From contig OY829541.1 in NCBI GenBank assembly GCA_963691705.1, positions 43,541,661-43,605,660 on the forward strand: 64,000 bases of DNA, in the 5' to 3' direction. Every line of letters starts with the position of its first letter. The stretch's first letter is position 1. Made by a program: the position numbers and the translations under genes. The notes beneath the pieces are model-generated. The model was not told the DNA's origin and made no database searches. It saw only the letters and a program-made list of their open reading frames with translations. The DNA comes from Viola odorata. Taxonomy: Eukaryota > Streptophyta > Magnoliopsida > Malpighiales > Violaceae. This document shows positions 32,634 through 42,391 of the stretch, in pieces.

Positions 32634-33667
32634 TCCCCTCCCTCTTCAAATTGATTCGTCCTCGAATCTACACGCTCCATTCCTTGGTGCTTGTCACCCT
32701 TAGTACCTACAAATGATAGACATGAATCAATAACATGGCAAAGGGGTGGGAAACAACTAAATGGGAGGTCAAAGCGAGGATGGGACAAGGAGTCCATAGA
32801 CTTCAAAAGGCAAGGGATATTCTCCCATAGGCGAAACGTGGTCGCTTGGATGGCTGGAATTGCTTGCGTTTCCCTTGGCAGCCGCTTGGAACCTAGCAAA
32901 ATAGTGGAAACAAGACTAGAGAAAAAGGTGTTAGTGTTAGGGAAATCAAGGAAAGGGTCCTTAAATCCGTCCAAGTGGTACGGATTAGGGGTAGAACCCA
33001 CACACCTCGCCACACTCCTTATGACACATAAGCACACTTTTTTCGTTGCCAAATGCTCACATTTTTCTCTCTTAAGCTCATCACTCACTATTTTCACTCC
33101 TCTCGGCGCATGCTCACTCTTTTCATGTCCGATCTTGTTCTCACTCACACAACTCACATTTTTCTCTCCTCTCGGTGCATGCTCATTTTTTTCATACCCG
33201 TTCTTTTCCTCACTCACACACCTCACATTTTTCACTCCACACCACTCAATCTGATGTTCCAAAATAGTAGGGAGTGTAAGGGCAGTGCAAGCCTTGGACA
33301 ACTTGGCTTGGTCCTCGCGGATTTGCGATGGAGGCAAGGGTGGGATGAGGAACTTATTGCCCAAGTGTTCCAACTTGTATGTGTTGAGGAATCCATTGTA
33401 GATAGCCCTCTTGTCAAACTGCCACGGTACCCCAAGAAGGAGGTGGCTGGAATTCATTGGTGCCACATCACATATGCGCTCATCCTCATATGCGCCAATG
33501 GAGAAGGGAATCGTCACTTGTTTAGTCACGCTGATGGCGCTTCCATCATTGAACCAATTCAGCACATAAGGGTGAGGGTGTTGAATGGTGGATAACCCCA
33601 ATGAGTGGACAAGAAGCTCGCTTGCCATATTAGCACAACTCTCATTGTCCACTAGAATGGAAATCAC
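32579..33667 (-). pseudogene. Ty3/Gypsy protease frame running into the 3' PPT
   Basis: A 362-residue minus-strand frame. Residues 1-150 hold VDNESCANMASELLVHSLG, SIGAYEDERICDVAPM and LLGVPWQFDKR, the retropepsin-like domain that would cut the polyprotein. From about residue 165 come three related units, EKNEHAPRG, EKSEHAPRG and REKCEHLATK, with repeated (V/S)CVSE. A hydrophobic and Ser-rich tail follows, then VDSRTNQFEEGGDD, encoded exactly over the purine tract next to the LTR. A complete element would have RT, RNase H and integrase between protease and tail, and none is present. The frame is long and unbroken, so this deletion derivative may once have been expressed. The catalytic triad reads D-N-E, as is common in this plant group. 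Confidence 0.65.
32634..32650 (-). promoter_or_regulatory. Polypurine tract of minus-strand Ty3/Gypsy element
   Basis: Minus-strand TTTGAAGAGGGAGGGGA lies directly before the LTR start TGATATGAG, the position needed to prime plus-strand DNA. Confidence 0.75.
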
Positions 33668-33727
33668 TAATTCATGCGCTAGGCCCCGGGTGAGAAAACG
33701 ATTGTCCCTTTGTTCAAGAGTAGCCGC

Positions 33728-34477
33728 TTAGACCTTGGCATGGATGGTCAAATTGTGCCTAACCACTAAACACTTAGGTACCTCTACCCGAGCGTACCCC
33801 TCATCCTCTTCCTCCTCCGAATCAACTCTACCCGCGGTAACCATCCCTTGGCTAGCCTCGGATTCCTCATCATCGCTCACTATTTCCCCGCTCTCACGGA
33901 TGATCATCGCCCTCCTGTTAGGGCATTCTGCCCTCATGTGACCTTTTCCCCCACATTTAAAGCATGTGTTATTCCTCGAAGGGGTTCTAGTATTAGGGTC
34001 GGTGTTTGGTGTTTGTTTGGGAGCCAATGTCGCGGACGGGTTGCTGTTTTGGTATGTGTTTGGCTTGGGTTGTTGTGTGGGTTGTGTGGGCTCTTGGCTG
34101 ACTTTAGGAGGCATTGAAGTAGTGTTCCAAGTAGACTTATAATAGGTAGAAGAAGTGAAAGGTGTTTTGGGTTTAGTGCTTACTTGGCGTTCGATCTTGA
34201 GGGCAAGATGGAGCATGTCCTCCAAGGAGTCATAGGAATGAAAATCCAGTTGATATGAGATCTCCTTGTGTAGCCCTCCCAAAAAATGAGCCATGGTGGC
34301 CTCATCACTCTCGTGCACATCCGCACGCATCAAACAAGTGAGCATTTCGTGGTAGAAATCACTCACCCTGCGGGAACCTTGTGTCAATCTTTGAAGGCGT
34401 TGGTGGAGCTCATAGAGATAATACGAAGGCACAAATCGGAGCCTCATCTTATATTTAAGCTCCTCCCAAGTCTCCAC
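33728..34477 (-). pseudogene. Ty3/Gypsy Gag with CCHC zinc knuckle
   Basis: A 249-residue minus-strand frame. The N-terminal part (METWEELKYKMRLRFVPSYY, RRVSDFYHEMLTCLMR) is the retrotransposon gag capsid-like domain. The middle is Pro/Thr/Gln-rich, then CFKCGGKGHMRAEC is a perfect C-x2-C-x4-H-x4-C knuckle that would bind genomic RNA. The end is acidic (SDDEESEAS, DSEEEEDEG). The upstream part lies in 34985-35419. The frame stops at 33728, and the protease begins 60 bases later in another frame. Confidence 0.75.
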
Positions 34478-34984
34478 CGAGGGCAGCCTCTCACTTTATC
34501 GATTCACTACGAGCCTATCCCACCAATGGATGGCCATCCCCGTGAATTTCACAATGGCAACTTGCACCTTTTTGTGCTCTTAATAATTATAGCAGTGGAA
34601 GACTCGCTCTACCTTACTCTCCCAATCATAGTATACATCAGGGTCATCTTTGCCCTAAAAAATAGGCACGAACAATTTAATGGTAGAGAGGTTGCTATCC
34701 ACTCTCTCCTCTTGTGGCCTACGACCGCCTTGCTCATAAACCTCGTCATAGTCAAAACGCCTTGCCCCTTGAGCATGCTCATAATGTAGAGGGTGTGGAG
34801 GGGGTTGTCTTTGTCTATCTCGGATGGTTAAAGGTACTTGAGGCCGAAGGGGAGGGACATAAGCGTTGGCTTGGTGTAGGGGTATGTCAAGGTGGGCATT
34901 TGTGGTGTGACGGGTATGGCGCGGCTGTCTAGGATTTACGCGTGGGTCGTGGCTTTGGAAAGGGAACTAGGAATGGCTACGACC

Positions 34985-35368
34985 CTAATTGTGGCCCATA
35001 GGAGGGCTTTGTCGTGGGGGCCAAACTAGTTGTTCCTCATCATCACTTTGGTCCGTTTGAGCCCGCACACCATCTACATTGTCATATTGGGGTGGGGCAG
35101 CGTACAAATTTGTATTGCATGGGTCATTTGGTCCGATTCTTTGGTGGTAATGTGTGGTTGTTTGAGTAGGGTTGGGTGGAAGTGGAGGTGGGGTTGTTTT
35201 AGGGGTCAAAGCGGCGAAAGCCTCTAAGATGGCCTTGTTGGTGTGCACTTGTGATTCCCATTGGCGTTGCAATGCAACCACTTGCACCGTGAGGGTGGCC
35301 ATGGCTGGATTGAGGGTGGAGGACTCCTCGGACCCATCCTCTCTAGTCGAGTGATCCGTAGTCATCAT
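34985..35368 (-). pseudogene. Gag N-terminal part of the same element
   Basis: The likely start is ATG at 35368 (MMTTDHSTRE). It has a helical segment MATLTVQVVALQRQWESQ then AILEAFAALTPK, followed by a Pro-rich stretch, and corresponds to 11876-12421 in the element at 9680. Frame breaks between 34985 and 34477 separate it from the capsid part. The original start could also be a few codons upstream. Confidence 0.6.
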
Positions 35369-35419
35369 TAAGGTACCTACACAAGAAAACAAACGCAATT
35401 CAATAATAAGGTTAGTCAC

Positions 35420-36600
35420 TCCCTCACGTGTTTGGGCTCTCGTGTTTCACACAAACACTCTAATGCTCTCACTAACTCACCCACTCGTATCTCCATGCAA
35501 AACCAAGTAATGAAGCTTAGCACAAACTCTAAGACTCAAAACAACACAAGGAAAGCAAGGAAAACAAGCTTAGAAGGAAAGGTAGAGAAGGCCGAATTGG
35601 TTCAATGATTTAATGCGTTGAACCTTAATGACCTAGAGTAGAGAAGATGTAGGAAACAAGGCATGAAAACTCAAGACACAAAGGAAAAGGCTAGCTCAAA
35701 ATACCACTCGAGAAGACAAGGAAAAGGAGCGAAAATGAAAATCAGAATTCGAAAGCACCAATTGAAAACCGAAACTTGTGTTCCTCTACAAAGACACTTT
35801 TAAAAGCAAAGTGATTCACTTCAATGCATATACACAAGTAGTCCCTTGCTTATGGCTCAATTGCTTCTTCTTTTTTTCTTTTTTTTGAGTTTTAGGAACT
35901 TGATCACTTTTTCTTTTTTCTTTTTTTTTTATCTTTCTTTTAGTTCCTTTCTTTTCTTTTCTGTTCTTTGCAAAGAGTGAAGAGAACTCACTTGTATGAC
36001 AAGTATTCTTGAAATAAGAAGTGAAAGACAAGTAGTTTTGCTCTTGAAATGTTTTTCACTAAATGCCAAAAAGTGTGAGGTGGCAAGTGAAGATGATGTG
36101 TCAATTTTTGTGTGGATGACAATGCAAGTGATGTGGCTGTGTATGACAAGCAATATTTGTGTAAGGATGCAAACCTAGGGCTGGCTTTGTGAGCGAGAAG
36201 TGTGGTGAGCAAGCTGAAATGCTTGGCTCACAATTAGTGCAAATACTTGGCTCACAAAATAGGTGATATGGCCGGCTAGGAGTGGAGCTCAAAATTTCGG
36301 CACTTAGCTAAGAAACAAGCAAGTCCACATGGCTCTCATGGCTCATCATAGGAAGCTCCAAAATCAGCAAGCAATTACAATTAAACAAGATAAAAAAAGG
36401 TCACTTTGATGCACACAAACACAAAAAGATTTCAGCAATTGTGTTTCTTCAAAATCAGCACACTAAAAGATACAATTTCTCAAGAACACAAAATTTTCAA
36501 ATGAAAAGAAATTGATTCCTATGGTAGGAAATAATGTTTAAGACATGGAAATGAAGTATGAAGGTGTTTGAACCATGGAAATGGCTAGAAAATCGGTTTT
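35420..36600 (-). other. Leader of minus-strand Ty3/Gypsy element
   Basis: Reverse counterpart of 10508-11875. It has a long T-run (about 35866-35940, A-run on the element strand) and no convincing gene. Confidence 0.6.
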
Positions 36601-36856
36601 GGCCAAAGAGAAGAAGAATCTATTTCTTAATTATATTTAGAAGGAAAAAAGGAAAAATTATTAAAATTTTCTATTTCTTGGTTCTTACTAGTTACTACGG
36701 AGAAAATATTTTTTTCCTGATAATAATTCTTATAAAACTTCCTTAATAAAATTTTCTATTTAAAATAACAAATAAAAGGAAAAAAATGAGGAATTTTAAT
36801 TAAGTTTAGAAGGAAAAAAGAAAGATGAGGAGTTAAGTTTAAAAAGAAAAAAGAAA

Positions 36857-36940
36857 GTGGAAGCCAAGGGGATTTAAACCTCTCCCTTTTAAGATGATAA
36901 GTGAGGAGATAACCATTAAACCAAATTTAAACTTTCATAT
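36857..36940 (-). repeat. tRNA-like A and B boxes in left inverted arm
   Basis: On the minus strand TTTGGTTTAATGGTT (36911-36925) resembles a Pol III A box and GGTTTAAATCC (36870-36880) a B box, spaced as in a tRNA. The right arm (38118-38180) has TAGCTCTTGTTTAGTGGTTA and GTTTGAATCTCA at equivalent places. It may be a tRNA-derived sequence inside the transposon end. Confidence 0.4.
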
Positions 36941-36948
36941 CATAGTGC

Positions 36949-36949
<1 letters not shown>

Positions 36950-36981
<32 letters not shown>

Positions 36982-36986
36982 TGTAT
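36950..36986 (+). repeat. (ATGT)n microsatellite
   Basis: About nine uninterrupted GTAT units in the left arm of the inverted-repeat transposon. The matching place in the right arm (around 38075-38100) has ATATAAATATAT-type sequence instead, so the run arose after the arms diverged. Confidence 0.9.
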
Positions 36987-37547
36987 GAACCGATTCTCCC
37001 AGTTTTATGGTTCGGTTTACAGATTTTAGAATTAGAGAAATGGTGCAAATCGGAAATTTCAGCTAGGTCATACGGTTCCAAAAAAAATTCAACAGTTCGG
37101 ACTGATTCGGTGCGGTTCCAATTCGATTCCCGATTTGGGTCGGTTTTTGTACAGCCTTAATTGTCAGTTCAATTTACTGTCAAATTAAAATAGCGATGAT
37201 ACTTATATGGACCCTACATGACAGATTTAACTAATGAAAATAAGAAATTAAAAAAAAACAAAAAAAAAAAATTCCACTGAACTTAATTTTTTTTAGCAAA
37301 CTCATTTCATCTCTCCTTCTCATCTCCTCAGAACTGGTTCAAATAACACACATTTTATTATCTAGATACTAGTCTTAAACATACAGTAATACTTCAAAAT
37401 AACAATTAATTTAATGAAACCTATAAACAAAGAAACATCATTGCATCCTGCTTTTTTTCTAAATGAAACTAGCCTAGAAGCAAGAAATCTTTAATCTTCA
37501 ATTCATCTAATAAACCTATCGACGAAAAAAAAAACCCATCCTAACAC

Positions 37548-37910
37548 ATGTCATCTCAACCACCGAAGAAAACATAACCACTGCCAACAAAGCAAACAAT
37601 AGCGTCGCCGGGGAGGCCAGAAGAACAACAGTCGAGGCTTATCATTTCCAAAGAATTTTGGGATTCTAGCGGAGCTGTCGGAGTCGAATTGCCAACCCGT
37701 TTTGTACCGAAAAATGTCTCGTGGCCCACGACGTCGACTAAGGCTATTCCGTTGTTACCGAGACCACTGTCGGAGAGGGAGTATTCAACGTCTATGCCGG
37801 CGGCGGGAAGGAAGATGAATCAGTCTACAACGATGAATGTGTCGGTGTTGTCGATTGCGATGGCAAAGCAGAGGAATAGTCGGTTCAAGGGACAAGATGA
37901 TGATTTCTAG
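37548..37910 (+). pseudogene. Possible captured host coding fragment inside inverted-repeat transposon
   Basis: From an ATG at 37548 the frame has one stop (TAA at codon 10) and then stays open to 37910. It encodes LIISKEFWDSSGAVGVELPT, then FVPKNVSWPTTSTKAIPLLP and a basic Ser/Thr-rich end. Local GC content is well above that of the flanking AT-rich arms. The opposite strand is also largely open, so the true strand is uncertain. I do not recognise the family. The arrangement resembles a Pack-type element carrying an exon piece of a cellular gene. Confidence 0.4.
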
Positions 37911-38500
37911 GAGTGTACAAAAACCAACCGAACTGGAACCGCTGGTTTGGTCCTATTCGGTTCAGTTTTTTTTAAACTGTAAGTGGAGAATTGAAGCGAA
38001 TAGGAAATTTCTAGTTTGGTTCGGTTCTCCATCTCTAAAAACTATAAATTAAACCAAAAAACTGACAACCGTTTCATGTATATATAAATATATATTTATA
38101 CATTTTGATATTAAAGTTTAGCTCTTGTTTAGTGGTTAACGCTTCAATAAACTCCCTTCTTGCTAGATGTTTGAATCTCATATCCTCCTTGAAGTTTGAA
38201 CCTCTCTTGCTCCCTCCTCCTTTTTTTTCTTTTAAATATAAAAATTTATTAAGGAAATTATATAAGAATTATTATGAGGCAAAAATATTTTCTCCATAAT
38301 AAGACAAAGAAAATTTTAATCATTTTTTTCCTTTTTTTATTTTAAACTTAATTAAATTTCTCCTTCTTTCCTTTTATTTGTTATTTTAAATAGAAAATTT
38401 TATTAAGAAAATTATATAAGAATTATTATGAGAAAAATATATTTTCTCCGTTATAAGAAATAGAAAATTTTAATTTTTTTTAAAAAAAAACTTAATTACA

Positions 38501-39005
38501 AGAGTTTATTTAAAATTTTAAATAGTAAATTTTATTAAGAAGGAAATTATGTAAGAATTATGAGGACAAAAAGTTTTTTCGTGAAAAGAAATTGAAAATT
38601 TTAATAAGAAAAGTATATTATTGTAAATTTTAATAGCCATGTTATCAATTAACTATATGTATAAACTAAGACCATTAATTATTAATAATACGATACTTAC
38701 TAGTAATATTACCATTTATCATTATTTTAATACATAGTTATTAAGGTATATCGTGAATATATGTTTATTGTTTAGTATTTTACTTAATAAAAAGAGAATT
38801 ATATTGTTATAAGAAATAATCATGTCAATTGTTATAAAAAATGTCATTACTAATTAAATGACAAGTAAAAGAATAAATTTACATAATGGACATTTATGAT
38901 TTAGATTTAGAATATCTATATTTTAATATAATTATTTACTTGAGTTAATTGTTTAGAAGTTTAGGATTTAAATTGTATTAATGTATTACACATTACATGA
39001 GTTCC
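38501..39005. other. AT-rich spacer
   Basis: Very AT-rich with scattered AAATTTTATTAAGAA words from the neighbouring inverted repeat. I see no gene or structured element. Confidence 0.5.
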
Positions 39006-40435
39006 TGATAGGGCGATCAAAATGGGTCGACCTAACCCGACCTGTTCGACAACGACCAGCTTGATAAATAGGTCGGCTCGACCCGACCCATCAATTAGAC
39101 GGGTCAATCCGATACGACCCGTTTGACCCATTTAACCAAAACGACGTCATTTTGGTTGCATAAAATGACGTCGTTTTGATCTGATTAATCAAAACAATAT
39201 CATTTTGATCTTGTATTAAAACAAATATTAGGGTTCTCTAAATGGGTCTAAACGGGTCGACACGACCTGTCTGGTACTTGGCTAGTCCAGACCCGACCCG
39301 TTAAATTCTAGCTGGGTCGACCCGATTTTGACCCTTTTTTTTGTAATGTTGACCCATTTGTAATGCCATTTTTTTTTATGAAAAATCTCAATAAATACCT
39401 CATAGAAATAAACTGTTATTGATGGGATTTTTCGGTTAATAAATTTCATGATATATATATTCTTCGGCTAATAATATCATTATTTTGGAACACAAAGAGA
39501 CAACATTGTGACGAGGAGACATGAAGCAATCGAAAGTTAAGCTAATTCTATCAGGTGTTTCATCTAGCATGATTTGTATATTATCCTTTTCCCTATTGTA
39601 CACCATAAGACAATCGGAGCTGCATGTATTTTTCATGTTAAGCATATATCATGACTCAATTTATCTTGCATCAGTCTATAATGGAGTAGCATCAGTATAG
39701 GAATTCAAGGTCAACATATGAAATAACAAATGACATACATATATACAAACATGCATACATGTCACATATATATTCATGCATACACACATGACATGCACAC
39801 ATACCTAAGGAATCTAAATTCTACTAAATTTATGTTTCCAAGCTTAAACTGGATGTAGCAAAGGAACAAGAAAGGGTGGGGTTTTTTCTATTCCTTTCAT
39901 TTCCTCAGGCCTTTTACATCAAGAAAATAAAACAAAAAGGAACAAACCTTTTCCTGTGTTTCCAAATCAAAACAGAAAAAAGAAAGGAAAGTATCCTGCC
40001 ACAGCGACTAGAAGCAGCAGGAGAAGGAGGAGGAGAGCCAAAATTTCAAACCACCAATCTAAGTAACAACGACAGAGATTGTTCCGCGGTGGAAAAAAGC
40101 TGGGTGAGATGGAGTTTTGTGGTGGTAGTGGCCGCGAGGAAAGCAACAGAAGGAGGCCCAAAATTTCAAACCACTAATCTAAGTAGCAATGACGGGGGTG
40201 GTGCTGCGGTGGCATAAAGCTGGGAGAGATGGAGTTTTGTGGTGGCAGTGGCAACGACAACAACGAAAGCAGAGAGGAGAGGGACGACCGGACAGGTTTT
40301 GATTTCATAAAATAGGGTTTAGATTTAAACGGGTCAAACGGGTCGATCCGTACCTGACTCGTTATTTAATGGGTCAAAAATTAGTGACCCAATGAGTCGA
40401 ACCGTGGGTCGGATACGGGTGTTGGGTTGATGACA
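39006..40435. mobile_element. hAT-like non-autonomous element candidate
   Basis: The left part (39008-39345) is dense in GGGTCGACCC, CGACCCGTTT and TGACCCATTT words, and the right part (40325-40430) has the reverse set (AACGGGTCAAACGGGTCG, GGGTCGGATACGGG). Such composition marks the ends of many plant hAT-type elements. I cannot give an exact terminal repeat or an 8-bp duplication. The interior has no transposase. Confidence 0.4.
40038..40260 (+). repeat. Tandem repeat, period about 120 bp, two copies
   Basis: CCAAAATTTCAAACCAC(C/T)AATC at 40039 recurs at 40159, and AGATGGAGTTTTGTGGTGG recurs likewise, with moderate divergence. The open frame 39876-40217 crosses both copies and is probably not coding. 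Confidence 0.75.
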
Positions 40436-40880
40436 AAAGAGGAAAAGATTTAAAGAAGGGTTTTAAAAGTAAACAAGTAGGAGAGAAACAACAAGACCAC
40501 CAACAACAGGGGACGCTTGGCTCCTTCTCTACTCTCTAAGCAGTTTTCCAAACACCATAATTATTTTAATAATAATAATAATTCATTTTCTTTCATTGAT
40601 CACTTTGCTTCCCTACTACAAGAGTTCTTATAAACTGAATTCAATTTCAACTAGAAAAAAAGGAACTAAATTTAGTATCTATTAGAAGCTGACCGGGTAG
40701 CGGTTGGCATATAGCAGTAGAAGGATCAGGTTTATATATATCAACATTCATTCCACAAGGTTTTAGCTATCAGGTATGTCCAATTTGGATTAGGATTATA
40801 TGTATACATAGCAACATCAGTTTCTCGGAAAAACCAAGAGGAGGATGATAGAATGAAGCAGCAAATATCTTGTGGTTGCT
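40436..40880. other. Flank of the Athila-like insertion
   Basis: No gene seen. It ends in TTGCT (40876-40880) immediately before the LTR. TTGTT follows the 3' LTR at 49257-49261, four of five bases matching, so it may be a decayed target duplication. Confidence 0.5.
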
Positions 40881-42331
40881 TGATTGAGCTTAATTATAGT
40901 GGTTTTTACCACATGTTCCCTTGCAATTCTGAATGGTATGCTATTGATTTCTTTGGGAAACATTCGATTATTTCAGGAAGCAGCTCTTGATAGGAGGAAA
41001 GAAAAAAAAAGATTCACGCATGATTTCAGGCGCCTTTTAGAGCAGCTGGTTCCCTTGATCAATATTCTAGACCAAGAAGATGGACTCTCTGTATTGGCCA
41101 AGACACTCTTGTTTGACCAATCCCTCATCTGCGGAACAAAATTCACGGAGTAGATAGCGAATCAAGACGCTGGTAGAAGATATCCCTGCCCCGACGATTT
41201 AGAGTGTCAATCTCGGACTGATATAGATGCGTCCCGCTAATCTGATTCGATCTTATTTATTTTGTAAGGAGGAGAGCATTTAAAATACAATTTAATCTTG
41301 ACTAGGATTTCCCTTAATTTCCGCAATTAGCTACTTTCCTAGAAGAATAAATACCGTCTTTAGGGTTTAGAGTAAGGCATCGAGGATTATCATGGTGGCG
41401 GCTCCTAGTTTGAAACTCTTCTTCGGGTTTTATCTTTCACATACTCTTGCTCCTTCAGCAACGAAGGATTTTTATCATCTTAATATATCATTATTTGCTT
41501 GCGATTATGAGTATGCGTAGGTAATCTCTTTCTTCTTAGTAGAGGCGTTTACAGCATGAGCATGAATATGCATGAGGCCTAATTGTTCTTATCAATCTCC
41601 ATATTTGCATTTAATTGATTTCGCACTTATTTATAACACGTTTTTGTTTAGTATTAGACTTGATCACTCTAGGATTGAACAAATCTCGCAGCCATAATTC
41701 TTCTTAGTGCCTCGGCTGTAAGCCTAAGAAGATCGAAGTAGATACCCACACGCTACTAGGTATATCCAGGAAACGGTAGGGGAAAAGGTTAATCAGATCC
41801 AGTCTCGATTGACACCTGAGGATACTAGTCTGGAGTTGTCTTTCCCTATTTGATCATCTGCCAACTCGGTAAACCCTTTAACCAGCAAGGTGCTGATTGG
41901 TAAGGCATCACCTCTAAGCGTACCTGAGGTGGTGTTGATATAGGAGGGAAACAGGGGTCATAAGCGTACCTTGATCCTATAGCAACTCTGTGGATTGTAG
42001 ATGAATATCCTTGTGTCGATGATCGCATCTCATGTCTCATAGCTCGCCATCCTCTACTAAGAAACTACTCTCATATCTGATCTTTATCTCTGAATCCGCC
42101 TTCTTGACCAAGATCACCATTCTTGGCCAAGATAGTTTTACTGCTTTAATTTCTTTTCCACTTTTAGTCATGACACAAACCCCCACTTTTCACCTAAGTG
42201 TTATCGCTGCCATTTACAAGCACACACAAGAACTAATTGTGGTTCAATCCTCTTACTGCTATATACAAACTATTTGTTCTTAGTAGCAAGTTGTAACTCC
42301 AAATTATTTTTTACGGGTTCGATGCCGGTCA
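40881..42331 (+). mobile_element. Full 5' LTR of Athila-like element
   Basis: 1451 bp, TGATTGAGCTT to GCCGGTCA. It is the only complete LTR upstream of a coding region in the array. Compared with the 3' LTR at 47809, the first 230 bp show about 20 substitutions and a 14-18 base indel. Confidence 0.85.
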
Positions 42332-42336
42332 AATTT

Positions 42337-42354
42337 TGACGTCGTTGTCGGGGA
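42337..42354 (+). promoter_or_regulatory. Decayed tRNA-Asp primer binding site
   Basis: TGACGTCGTTGTCGGGGA lies five bases after the LTR end. It differs from the tRNA-Asp complement TGGCGCCGTTGCCGGGGA at three places, all G-to-A or C-to-T. Identical copies are at 50620-50637 and 58903-58920. Confidence 0.72.
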
Positions 42355-42391
42355 GTTAACGGATACTAATTATTTATGTGTTTCTTATTTT

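Larger units (their letters stand above)
32372..36600 (-). mobile_element. Minus-strand Ty3/Gypsy element with gag and protease, no pol
   Basis: Minus strand: leader (36600-35420), gag (35368-33728), protease (33667-32579), PPT (32634-32650) and the start of a 3' LTR from 32633 (TGATATGAGCTCG) cut at 32372. The leader equals that of the element at 9680. The 5' LTR is missing because the inverted-repeat transposon at 36620 lies where it should be. Confidence 0.78.
36620..38500. mobile_element. DNA transposon with long terminal inverted repeats (MULE or foldback type)
   Basis: The left arm, about 36620-37160, is the reverse complement of the right arm, about 37910-38500. Strong matches are 36700-36780 against 38360-38455 (CCTTTTATTTGTTATTTTAA in the right arm) and 37125-37156 against 37913-37944 (GTGTACAAAAACCAACCGAA). 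The arms exceed 500 bp, with several indels. The centre holds a coding-like GC-richer stretch. No transposase is seen. I could not define a 9-bp target duplication, because the ends shade into AT-rich DNA. Confidence 0.7.

Noticed and set aside
32691..33595. Long plus-strand frames (32691-33254 and 33053-33595)
   Set aside because: They are antisense to the protease frame of the minus-strand Ty3/Gypsy element, which has recognisable motifs.
39876..40217. 113-codon plus-strand frame
   Set aside because: It spans a 120-bp tandem repeat in the hAT-like candidate. There is no domain and both strands are open.
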